DNA of 33,811 bases from Actinomycetota bacterium. GTDB taxonomy: Bacteria; Actinomycetota; Acidimicrobiia; Acidimicrobiales; Ilumatobacteraceae. Positions 6,573 to 13,921 of this stretch are shown here, one piece after another (positions within the stretch are counted from its first letter, which is position 1; each line of letters begins with the position of its first letter). The translations under genes were made by a program, and so were the position numbers. Location: contig JACQZX010000150.1 of assembly GCA_016213665.1 (NCBI GenBank), positions 1 to 33,811 on the forward strand, given 5' to 3'. The notes under the pieces are model-generated. The model ran no database searches and was not told the origin of the DNA. It saw only the letters and a program-made list of their open reading frames with translations.

Positions 6573-8189
6573 GTGACAAATTTCAGTTCCGAACTGTCGG
6601 CGGCAGGCGATGCAGTCGATCTGGCGGCAGCGGTCGTCGGCACCGGGGTGCGCCACCTCGTCAACGGCGGGGGGCCCGACAGCAATCAGGCACTTGCCTA
6701 CGACCTCGCTCACGCAAGTGCACAGGTCGCTGCGGCGCGGGCCATGCTGAGCTACGCCACCAAAGGAGAGGTGGAGGCGCGTATTACCAACGCGTTCGTC
6801 GCGGAAGTTCTGCACGACCTCATCACGCGCATCGTCGGCCGGGAAGCACTCTGGGGCGCGTCGGCGGCGCCGCTGCGCGACGCTGAATCGTTCCTTGGGG
6901 AGTTTCGAGCCCCTGAATTCGTGGCATCACTCGCCGAGCAACCCGGCCTCAGCCACCTCGACGACGAAATGACGATGGTGGCCGAGACGTTCCGCAGTTT
7001 CGCCGACAAGGTGATCAAGCCCCACGCCGAACGAGTACACCGCGAGAACGCCGACGTGCCCGAGGAGATCGTGCAAGGCCTCGCCGCGATGGGCGCATTC
7101 GGTCTCAGCGTGCCAGCCGAGTTCGGCGGCTACAGCGAGGGCGGCAGCAACGAATACGTAGGCATGGTGGTGGCTACCGAGGAACTGAGCCGAGCCTCGC
7201 TGGGCATCGGTGGATCACTCATCACGCGGCCCGAGATTCTGGCCCGAGCATTGATCAACGGCGGCACCCAAGCCCAGAAGGCTCAGTGGTTACCACTGCT
7301 TGCCACCGCCGAAGTCATGCCGGCGGTCGCTGTCACCGAGCCCGACTACGGCAGTGACGTTGCCAACATCAAGGTCACCGCCACCGCCGCGCCGGGGCCT
7401 GACGGGGAAGCCGGCTACGTGATCAACGGTGTCAAGACATGGTGCACCTTTGGGGCCCGCGCCGATGTGCTTGCGCTGCTGGCGCGCACCGGCAGCGATC
7501 AGGTCAAGGGGCACCGCGGGTTGAGTCTGTTCATCGTTCCCAAGCCGCGCGGTGAGGGACATGCGTTCGCGTTCGCCCAGCCGGCACGACGAGACGGCAC
7601 CATTGGCAAGATGGAGGGTCGTGCGATCGACACGATCGGCTATCGCGGAATGCACAGCTACGAGGTCGCGCTGGACAATTGGTGGGTACCGGCGGGAAAT
7701 CTGGTCGGCGAGGCCGAAGGCGTCGGCAAGGGATTCGCGATGCAGATGGCGGGATTCGAGAACGGCCGGTTGCAGACCGCCGCCCGCGCCGTCGGTGTGA
7801 TGCAGGCGGCATACGAAGCAGCACTCGATTACGCGCGCAATCGCAAGGTATTCGGTAGCCACATCATCGACTACCAGTTGACACGAATGAAGCTGGGGCG
7901 GATGGTGATGCTCATTCAGGCGGGTCGCCAGTTCGCCTACCACGTCGCGCATCTGATGGCTGATGGCAAAGGAACCGCCGAGGCGGCGATGGTGAAAGCC
8001 TACGTTTGCAAAGCGGCCGAGTGGGTCACGCGCGAAGCAATGCAGATCCATGGCGGTATGGGCTACGCCGAGGAGTTCACCGTGTCGCGACTGTTCGTCG
8101 ACGCGCGGGTGCTGAGCATCTTCGAGGGTGCTGACGAGACGCTGTGCCTGAAGGTGATCGCCCGCCGTCTGTGCGAAGCCACCGGCTAG
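6573..8189 (+). CDS. mcd: (2S)-Methylsuccinyl-CoA dehydrogenase
   Basis: This acyl-CoA dehydrogenase of 538 residues carries an extra N-terminal helical domain of about 120-140 residues before the usual fold. That size and layout are characteristic of Mcd, the flavoenzyme of the ethylmalonyl-CoA pathway that oxidises methylsuccinyl-CoA to mesaconyl-CoA and passes electrons to ETF. The dehydrogenase body has V-T-E-P-D-Y-G-S-D, I-N-G-V-K-T-W, M-Q-I-H-G-G-M-G-Y-A-E-E-F and the terminal F-E518-G-A-D-E with the catalytic-base Glu. Ordinary acyl-CoA dehydrogenases have about 380 residues. The methylmalyl-CoA lyase and malyl-CoA thioesterase genes lie just downstream. Its stop overlaps the convergent HAD gene by 4 bp. 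Confidence 0.88.
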   Translation: MTNFSSELSAAGDAVDLAAAVVGTGVRHLVNGGGPDSNQALAYDLAHASAQVAAARAMLSYATKGEVEARITNAFVAEVLHDLITRIVGREALWGASAAPLRDAESFLGEFRAPEFVASLAEQPGLSHLDDEMTMVAETFRSFADKVIKPHAERVHRENADVPEEIVQGLAAMGAFGLSVPAEFGGYSEGGSNEYVGMVVATEELSRASLGIGGSLITRPEILARALINGGTQAQKAQWLPLLATAEVMPAVAVTEPDYGSDVANIKVTATAAPGPDGEAGYVINGVKTWCTFGARADVLALLARTGSDQVKGHRGLSLFIVPKPRGEGHAFAFAQPARRDGTIGKMEGRAIDTIGYRGMHSYEVALDNWWVPAGNLVGEAEGVGKGFAMQMAGFENGRLQTAARAVGVMQAAYEAALDYARNRKVFGSHIIDYQLTRMKLGRMVMLIQAGRQFAYHVAHLMADGKGTAEAAMVKAYVCKAAEWVTREAMQIHGGMGYAEEFTVSRLFVDARVLSIFEGADETLCLKVIARRLCEATG

Positions 8190-8866
8190 AGCAGTTCTTC
8201 CAAACTGCACAACCTGGCGAAGTCGGCGCCGACATGATCGTCGTAGGGGTCGAGCAGGATCGGGTGCAAGCCGGCAGCACGAGCGCCGCCGACATCCATC
8301 GTCACCGAATCTCCCACATAGGCAATACGAGCGCGGTCGGCGCCGGGGAAATGTTCGAGAGCGAACTCGAAGATCCTCGGGTCGGGCTTGGAGACACCGA
8401 CCACATGACTGTCGATGATCACGCGAACCGGCGTATGCGGCCCGTCGCCGACCTGGCAGACACCGCTGCGCTGCAGCACCTCCGCGATTTGGCCGCTCGC
8501 GTTGCTGATCACTCCCATCGGCAACCCGACGGCGTGCAGAGCTTGCAGCGCGCGCACGCTCTCGGGGATCGGCCAGCGCCACGTGTAGGCATTGCGAGTT
8601 CGCTCCAATACGGCGGCAGCGAGCTCGATCTCGTGGTCGAACACTCCGACGGAGCGCACGTAGGCGAGGTCGTATTCATGCCAGAACGACTCGACCGATT
8701 GCGCAGCGCTTTTGGCCGCCATGCCCGAATAGTGCGCCCTTCGGTGCGCCGCTTCCGAGCCATCACCCCCGTGATAGGCCAGTAAGGGTCCGAGCACGGT
8801 GGGGTCAGGCAGTAGCAAGATCCCGCCGGCGTCGAACAGGATGGCGTCGAAGTTCCTGGCGATCAC
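8186..8866 (-). CDS. HAD-superfamily hydrolase, subfamily IA-like, second catalytic Asp missing
   Basis: This 226-residue protein has the four HAD motifs: F-D12-A-G-G (I), V-I-S-N-A-S (II), S-K-P-D-P-R-I-F (III) and Y-V-G-D-S-V-T-M-D (IV). Motif I normally reads D-x-D; here the second, acid/base Asp is Gly14. Sequences with D-A-G-G occur in a HAD-IA branch whose substrates are mostly unknown, so phosphatase activity should not be assumed. A helical cap lies between motifs I and II (about 20-100). The GTG start lies 6 nt after TAGGTT (8873-8878). The gene sits against the direction of mcd and mcl; nothing in its sequence links it to that pathway. Confidence 0.85.
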   Translation of the reverse strand: MIARNFDAILFDAGGILLLPDPTVLGPLLAYHGGDGSEAAHRRAHYSGMAAKSAAQSVESFWHEYDLAYVRSVGVFDHEIELAAAVLERTRNAYTWRWPIPESVRALQALHAVGLPMGVISNASGQIAEVLQRSGVCQVGDGPHTPVRVIIDSHVVGVSKPDPRIFEFALEHFPGADRARIAYVGDSVTMDVGGARAAGLHPILLDPYDDHVGADFARLCSLEELL

Positions 8867-8872
8867 GCTGCG

Positions 8873-8878
8873 AACCTA
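8873..8878 (-). promoter_or_regulatory. Leaderless -10 box for the HAD gene
   Basis: TAGGTT on the minus strand is 6 nt from the GTG at 8866. The divergent box for mcl (8891-8896) begins only 12 bp further on. Confidence 0.6.
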
Positions 8879-8890
8879 ACGGCTGGAACA

Positions 8891-8896
8891 TAACCT
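8891..8896 (+). promoter_or_regulatory. Leaderless -10 box for mcl
   Basis: TAACCT is followed by TGCCGT (6 nt) and the GTG at 8903. This is the clearest example of the leaderless pattern seen across the window. Confidence 0.6.
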
Positions 8897-8902
8897 TGCC
8901 GT

Positions 8903-9946
8903 GTGAAAAGCGCCCGCGACTTCTTCAAGCCCCTCGCGGCCGGAGCTCCCGAACCACTTCGCGAGCTGCCGGTCCGGCCGAGTCGAGTCATCCACTTCTT
9001 TCCACCACACAACGACAAGCTGGTGGCCAAGCTGCCTGAACTCGTTCCGACGGTCGACATAATGCTTGGGAATCTCGAAGACGCGATCCCGATGACCGAG
9101 AAGCAAACGGCGCGGGCGGGTCTCGTCAAGGTCGGAAAAACTGTCGACTTTGGAAGTACGCAGTTCTGGACACGGATCAACAGTCTCGACTCACCGTGGG
9201 CGCTGGATGATCTGATCACCCTGGTCGGTGAAATCGGCGACAAGCTCGATGTGATCATGGTGCCCAAGGTCGAAGGTGCCGAGGACATCCACTACGTCGA
9301 TCGATTGCTCGCCCAAATCGAAGCCAAGGCCGGCTTGCGCAGGCCGCTGCAACTGCACGCGATTCTCGAGACAGCTCGCGGGGTGACCAACATCGAGGCC
9401 ATCTGTGCGGCATCGCCGCGCATGCAGGGCCTCTCGCTCGGGCCTGCCGACCTGGCGGCCAACCGGCGAATGAAGACGACTCGTGTCGGCGGTGGCCACC
9501 CCGACTATCTCGTGCGCGCTGACGCCCAGGACGGCTCGATCGAGCGCGCTGTCTATCAGCAGGATCTCTGGCACTACACGCTGGCCCGCATGGTGGACGC
9601 CTGTGTCACCTACGGCCTGCTGCCGTTCTACGGACCCTTCGGCGACATCAAAGACACCGTTGCGTGCGAAGACCAGTTCCGCAACGCTTACCTGCTCGGT
9701 TGTGTCGGGGCATGGAGCTTGCACCCGAGCCAGATCGAGATCGCCAAACGCGTCTTCAGCCCGCGCCCCGAAGATGTGCGCCAGGCGCAGCGAGTGATCG
9801 ACGCGATGGGCGATGGCACCGGCGCGATCATGCTCGACGGCAAGATGGAAGACGACGCCTCCGTGAAGCAATGCATGGTCGTCGTGTCGCTGGCACGTCA
9901 GTTGGCCGCCCGTGATCCCGAGTTGGCCAAGGCTTACGGTTTCTAA
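8903..9946 (+). CDS. mcl: L-malyl-CoA / beta-methylmalyl-CoA lyase, Chloroflexus-type
   Basis: This HpcH/HpaI-aldolase-family (CitE-like) lyase of 347 residues would cleave beta-methylmalyl-CoA to propionyl-CoA and glyoxylate, and condense glyoxylate with acetyl-CoA to malyl-CoA. Visible motifs are G-N-L-E-D-A-I (metal and CoA site), [15 protein letters not shown]-x-[10 protein letters not shown] and [12 protein letters not shown]. Its length and the opening F-K-P-L-A-x-G-A-P-E-P-x-R-E-L-P-V-R-P match, from memory, the trifunctional lyase of Chloroflexus (about 348 residues) better than the 318-residue Rhodobacter Mcl1. Activity on citramalyl-CoA is therefore possible. The stop overlaps the next ATG (TAATG), so the two are coupled. 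Confidence 0.9.
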   Translation: MKSARDFFKPLAAGAPEPLRELPVRPSRVIHFFPPHNDKLVAKLPELVPTVDIMLGNLEDAIPMTEKQTARAGLVKVGKTVDFGSTQFWTRINSLDSPWALDDLITLVGEIGDKLDVIMVPKVEGAEDIHYVDRLLAQIEAKAGLRRPLQLHAILETARGVTNIEAICAASPRMQGLSLGPADLAANRRMKTTRVGGGHPDYLVRADAQDGSIERAVYQQDLWHYTLARMVDACVTYGLLPFYGPFGDIKDTVACEDQFRNAYLLGCVGAWSLHPSQIEIAKRVFSPRPEDVRQAQRVIDAMGDGTGAIMLDGKMEDDASVKQCMVVVSLARQLAARDPELAKAYGF

Positions 9947-10806
9947 TGCGGCCGCGCCGATCGGTCCTGTACATGCCGGCCGCCAACGAGCGGGCTTTGG
10001 AGAAGGCCAAGACGATCGCGGCCGACGCGATCATCTTCGATCTCGAGGATGCCGTTGCGCCGGACGCCAAGCAGCAGGCGCGCGCGAACGCGGTGGCAGC
10101 CGCCAACTCAGGTGCTTACGGGACGCGCGAGCTGACGATTCGTTGCAACGGACTCGACACGCCGTGGGGCGTCGATGACCTCGCCGCGGTCTCACAAACT
10201 GCCGTCGCGGCGGTAGTGATTCCGAAGGTTTCATCTGTCGCCTACCTCGCCAAGGTCGCCGATCGGCTCGATGCCGCCGGTGCCCGCGCCGACATGAGGA
10301 TTTGGGCGATGATCGAAACGCCGACGGCGATTCTCGATGCGCGCGCTATCGCCGCCCACTGGCGCGTGGAAGTGCTGGTGATGGGCACCAACGACCTTGC
10401 CCGCGAGCTGCGATCGTCGCACAGCGCGGCCGCCCGCTACCCCCTACTCCCCCATCTGGCCGCGTCTCTGCTCGCCGCTCGCGAGGCGGGCAAGACGATT
10501 CTCGACGGAGTCTTCAACGATGTGAAAGATCTCGCCGCGTTTCGCGCCGAGTGCGATCAGGGCTTCGAGTTGGGCTTCGATGGCAAGACCCTGATCCACC
10601 CCGGCCAAGTCGATATCTGCAATGAAGTTTGGTCACCGAGCAAGCAAGAAGTCGAACACGCCTGGCGCGTGATCGCCGCCTTCGAGGAGGCGACGACAAC
10701 CGGCCGCGGCGTGATCACCGTCGACGGCAAGATGATCGAGAGCCTGCACGTCGCCAACGCACAGCGCGTGCTGGCGCTGGCCAACGCGATCAACGAACTG
10801 GGCTAG
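9946..10806 (+). CDS. mcl2: (3S)-Malyl-CoA thioesterase / CitE-like protein
   Basis: This CitE-like protein of 286 residues has R-S-V-L-Y-M-P, A-I-I-F-D-L-E-D-A-V-A, I-P-K-V-S, M-G-T-N-D-L-A-R-E-L and F-D-G-K-T-L-I-H-P-G-Q. Length and blocks agree closely with Rhodobacter Mcl2 (about 285 residues), which hydrolyses malyl-CoA to malate and CoA. With the upstream lyase it would form a two-step malate synthase. The M-G-T-N-D-L-A motif distinguishes it from the citrate-lyase beta subunit. The ATG overlaps the lyase stop by one base. The gene converges on the dienelactone hydrolase gene with a 35-bp gap in which I see no clear terminator. Confidence 0.85.
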   Translation: MRPRRSVLYMPAANERALEKAKTIAADAIIFDLEDAVAPDAKQQARANAVAAANSGAYGTRELTIRCNGLDTPWGVDDLAAVSQTAVAAVVIPKVSSVAYLAKVADRLDAAGARADMRIWAMIETPTAILDARAIAAHWRVEVLVMGTNDLARELRSSHSAAARYPLLPHLAASLLAAREAGKTILDGVFNDVKDLAAFRAECDQGFELGFDGKTLIHPGQVDICNEVWSPSKQEVEHAWRVIAAFEEATTTGRGVITVDGKMIESLHVANAQRVLALANAINELG

Positions 10807-10841
10807 TCGGACTGGTTAAGCGACCACGGCGTAGCCGCCGA

Positions 10842-11507
10842 TCAGAGTTTCGCTCGGAACAAACCCATAGTGCGCTCCCACGCTTCGGCGGCACCTGTCG
10901 CCGAGTACACGTCGGGTCGCGAGTCGTTGAAGAAGCCGTGATGACAGCCGGCGTGAATATTCATCGTCGCGTCCTTGCCGAGATCGCGCAGCTTGGTCTC
11001 CAAAGCGCGGGTCGCCTCTGGGCCAGCGAAGTCGTCGTGCTCGGCGTATTCGCCGACGATGGTGGCCGTGATGGCCGACCAATCGGGTTGCGCCGACGCC
11101 CACGGGATCACGCCGTAATACGGCGCACACGCGGCAACGGCGTCGGGTCGCTGCGACGCGATCACCAGCGCCAACCCGCCGCCCATGCAGTAACCGACGA
11201 CACCGATGTTCGCTGCGCCCGACCGTGCTTGCAACAGGTCGACGGCCCCACTCATGTCCTTACCAGCCTGCGCCATGTTGAGCGCCATCATCAATTTGCC
11301 CGCGCCGTCGGGCTCGGTGCTGGCCTCACCGTGGTAAAGATCGGGAGCGAGGGCGGTGAACCCGGCGGCGGCGAAGCGATCGACCACGTCTTTGATGTGG
11401 GGCACCAAGCCCCACCACTCCTGTATCACCAGCACTCCCGGCCCCGAACCGGCCAGATAGCCATCGCAGGTGTGCCCGTTGCTCTTGAATGTGACCATCT
11501 CGCCCAT
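10842..11507 (-). CDS. Dienelactone hydrolase family protein
   Basis: This cytoplasmic alpha/beta hydrolase of 221 residues has the dienelactone hydrolase catalytic set: E30 in V-I-Q-E-W-W-G-L, nucleophile C107 in G-Y-C-M-G-G-G, Asp in E-Y-A-E-H-D-D (158/159) and H190 in C-H-H-G-F. The Cys nucleophile with E-W-W-G is diagnostic. The natural substrate is open; enol-lactones from chlorocatechol or similar compounds are the textbook case. The ATG at 11507 lies 7 nt after TACCGT; a second in-frame ATG at 11498 follows GGGCGAG directly. It diverges from the aminotransferase gene, with only 27 bp between the start codons. Confidence 0.85.
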   Translation of the reverse strand: MGEMVTFKSNGHTCDGYLAGSGPGVLVIQEWWGLVPHIKDVVDRFAAAGFTALAPDLYHGEASTEPDGAGKLMMALNMAQAGKDMSGAVDLLQARSGAANIGVVGYCMGGGLALVIASQRPDAVAACAPYYGVIPWASAQPDWSAITATIVGEYAEHDDFAGPEATRALETKLRDLGKDATMNIHAGCHHGFFNDSRPDVYSATGAAEAWERTMGLFRAKL

Positions 11508-11514
11508 CAAGCGA

Positions 11515-11527
11515 ACGGTACTACCAT
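11515..11527. promoter_or_regulatory. Two divergent leaderless -10 boxes one base apart
   Basis: TACCGT on the minus strand (11515-11520) is 7 nt from the ATG at 11507. TACCAT on the plus strand (11522-11527) is 7 nt from the ATG at 11535. Both -35 regions would fall inside the opposite gene's first codons, so the two promoters should interfere. Confidence 0.55.
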
Positions 11528-11534
11528 GGCGGCC

Positions 11535-12881
11535 ATGAACGTGCTCGACACCCACCCGGCCGACGCCTTTGCCATGGATCGCAAACACGTGTTCCACTCG
11601 TGGAGTGCGCAGGGAGCGCTGAACCCAGCCGTCGTCACCCGCGCCGAAGGCAGCCACTTCTGGACCGAGGACGGCAGCAAGTACCTCGACTTCTCCAGCC
11701 AACTGGTCAACGTCAACATCGGTCATCAACACCCCAAGCTCGTCGCCGCGATCAAGGAGTACGCCGACAAGCTGTGCACCGTCGCGCCGTTTCACGCCAA
11801 CGACGCACGCAGCGAAGCGGCCCGGCTGATCTGCGAGTTATCGGGACTCGACATGGTCTTCTTCACCAACGGTGGCGCCGAGGCGACAGAGAACGCGGTG
11901 CGAATGTCGCGGCTGCACACCAGCCGCGACAAGGTGCTCACCACCTACCGCAGCTATCACGGCGCGACCAGCGGAGCGATAACCCTCACCGGAGATCCGC
12001 GTCGATGGCCGAGCGAACCGGGAATGCCAGGCGTCGTGAAGTTCTGGGGACCGTATACATATCGCAGCGCGTTCCACAGCAGCAACGACATCGAGGAATG
12101 CAATCGGGCGCTACAACATCTCGACGAGGTGCTGATGGTGGAAGGCGCGCAGAACGTCGCCGCCATCGTTCTCGAGACGGTGGTCGGCACCAACGGCATC
12201 CTCGTGCCGCCCGATGGCTACCTGCAGGGCGTCCGCGAGCGATGCGATCGCCACGGCATCGTCATGATCTGCGACGAGGTGATGGCCGGCTTCGGTCGCT
12301 GCGGTGAATGGTTCGCCTACCAGAAGTGGGGTGTGCTGCCCGATCTCGTCTGCTTCGCCAAGGGTGCCAACTCCGGTTACCTGCCATTGGGTGGCGTCAT
12401 CCTCAGCCGTAAGGTCGCCGACACGTTTAAGGACCGCGCCTACCCCGGCGGACTGACGTACTCCGGCCACCCGTTGGCTTGCGCGTCGGCGGTCGCCAGT
12501 ATCAACATCTTCAAGGACGAGGGCATCATCGAGCATGCGCGCTCGCTGGGAACCGATGTCATCGCACCGGGACTCGACAAGTTGATGGCCAATCACCCCT
12601 GCGTCGGCGACGTGCGCGGGCTGGGCGTGTTCTGGGCGCTGGAGCTGGTGAAGAATCGATCGACGCGCGAGCCGTTGGTGCCGTACAACGCGGCGGGCGC
12701 GGAGACAAAGCCGATGGGCGAGTTGGCGGCGGCTTGCAAGGCGAAAGGCCTATGGCCATTCATTCACTTCAACCGTCTGCACGTGGTGCCACCCTGCAAC
12801 ACCAGTGTCGAACTGGTCGAGAGTGGGCTGGCAATTCTTGACGACGCACTCGGCGTGGCCGACACGTACTACACCGGCTGA
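11535..12881 (+). CDS. Class III aminotransferase, candidate beta-alanine:pyruvate aminotransferase
   Basis: This PLP-dependent class III (omega) aminotransferase of 448 residues has F-T-N-G-G-A-E-A-T-E-N-A-V for phosphate and substrate binding, Y-H-G-A-T, I-C-D-E-V-M-A-G-F-G-R-C-G containing the pyridine-ring Asp, and F-A-K-G-A-N-S-G with the Schiff-base Lys. Relatives act on beta-alanine, taurine, GABA or similar omega-amines. The pyrimidine operon nearby makes beta-alanine and ends in a malonate-semialdehyde-type dehydrogenase, so beta-alanine is the favoured substrate by inference. The ATG at 11535 is chosen over 11526 because TACCAT lies 7 nt before it. It ends 2 bp from the convergent korB. 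Confidence 0.85.
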   Translation: MNVLDTHPADAFAMDRKHVFHSWSAQGALNPAVVTRAEGSHFWTEDGSKYLDFSSQLVNVNIGHQHPKLVAAIKEYADKLCTVAPFHANDARSEAARLICELSGLDMVFFTNGGAEATENAVRMSRLHTSRDKVLTTYRSYHGATSGAITLTGDPRRWPSEPGMPGVVKFWGPYTYRSAFHSSNDIEECNRALQHLDEVLMVEGAQNVAAIVLETVVGTNGILVPPDGYLQGVRERCDRHGIVMICDEVMAGFGRCGEWFAYQKWGVLPDLVCFAKGANSGYLPLGGVILSRKVADTFKDRAYPGGLTYSGHPLACASAVASINIFKDEGIIEHARSLGTDVIAPGLDKLMANHPCVGDVRGLGVFWALELVKNRSTREPLVPYNAAGAETKPMGELAAACKAKGLWPFIHFNRLHVVPPCNTSVELVESGLAILDDALGVADTYYTG

Positions 12882-12883
12882 AC

Positions 12884-13921
12884 TCAGCTACCCACTATCC
12901 AGGTGCCGTTGCTGCGCAGCAACGACGTCAGATCGCCGGGACCCTTCTTCTCGGATGCCGCGGCCAACTGCGCGCCGACCATTTGCCCGTAGTCGCCGCG
13001 ATCGACATCGCGGAAGATACCGAAAGGTGTCGGCGAATGATCGTCGTGCGACAACCGCGCCAAGGCGAACGCCAAGCCCGGGTCGGCTCGACTGGGATCG
13101 TGCACGAGCAGCGCATCGACACCGACATCTGCGACTTGCACGATGCGAAGTTGACCGTCGCTCCCCATCACGACCCCACTGTGGCCGTCGACCCCGAAAC
13201 GGATCGGTTCGCCGGGCTTGAGGTCGATCATCATCTCTTCTCGCGCCTGACGGCCGGTGACGTCGTCGAATGCTCCGTCGTTGAACACGTTGCAGTTCTG
13301 CAGTATCTCGACGAATGAGGCTCCGCGGTGCGCGTGGGCAGCGCGGAACACATTCATCATGTGCTTGCGATCGAGATCGTGCGTTCGAGCGACGAAGGAA
13401 GCTTCCGCTCCAAGGGCGACCGCCAGCGGATTGAACGGATGATCGATCGAACCCATGGGTGTGCTCTTGGTGACCTTGCCCTCCTCCGAGGTCGGCGAGT
13501 ACTGACCCTTGGTGAGTCCGTAGATGCGGTTGTTGAACAGCAAGATGGTGAGGTTGACGTTGCGGCGCAACGCGTGAATGAGGTGGTTGCCGCCGATCGA
13601 AAGCGCGTCACCATCACCGGTGATGACCCACACATCGAGGTCGGGACGGGCGACGGCAATGCCGGTGGCGATGGCCGGCGCGCGGCCATGAATGCTGTGC
13701 ATCCCGTAGGTGTTCATGTAGTACGGGAAACGGCTACTGCAACCGATTCCGCTGACGAAAACCGTGTTCTCAGGCGCGACACCCAACTCGGGCATCAGCA
13801 TCTGCACTGCCAGCAAGATGCCATAGTCGCCGCAACCCGGACACCACCGCACCTCTTGATCGCTGGTCCAATCCTTCTTACTTGTCACCGGTATCATCGT
13901 GTCGCTCGCCGGTACGTTCAC
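12884..13921 (-). CDS. korB: 2-Oxoacid:ferredoxin oxidoreductase beta subunit
   Basis: This is the TPP-binding beta subunit, 345 residues, of a 2-oxoglutarate- or related 2-oxoacid:ferredoxin oxidoreductase. It has W-C27-P-G-C30-G near the N-terminus, G-D-G-D-A-x-x-I-G-G-N-H and the TPP-motif end F-N-N-R-I-Y-G-L-T-K-G-Q. A large internal region around the Mg-TPP site and S-T-P-M-G agree with mycobacterial KorB. The GTG at 13921 is fixed by a GGAGG Shine-Dalgarno 7 nt upstream and a GTGA overlap with the korA stop. The open frame extends further upstream but only inside korA. KorAB decarboxylates 2-oxoglutarate to succinyl-CoA and reduces ferredoxin. Confidence 0.92.
   Translation of the reverse strand: MNVPASDTMIPVTSKKDWTSDQEVRWCPGCGDYGILLAVQMLMPELGVAPENTVFVSGIGCSSRFPYYMNTYGMHSIHGRAPAIATGIAVARPDLDVWVITGDGDALSIGGNHLIHALRRNVNLTILLFNNRIYGLTKGQYSPTSEEGKVTKSTPMGSIDHPFNPLAVALGAEASFVARTHDLDRKHMMNVFRAAHAHRGASFVEILQNCNVFNDGAFDDVTGRQAREEMMIDLKPGEPIRFGVDGHSGVVMGSDGQLRIVQVADVGVDALLVHDPSRADPGLAFALARLSHDDHSPTPFGIFRDVDRGDYGQMVGAQLAAASEKKGPGDLTSLLRSNGTWIVGS

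Noticed and set aside
7290-8582. Long minus-strand frame opposite mcd
   Set aside because: mcd has clear acyl-CoA dehydrogenase motifs along its length; the antisense frame has none.
12876-12887. Hairpin GCTGA-AC-TCAGC at the aminotransferase/korB junction
   Set aside because: A two-base loop cannot form; too short to call a terminator.
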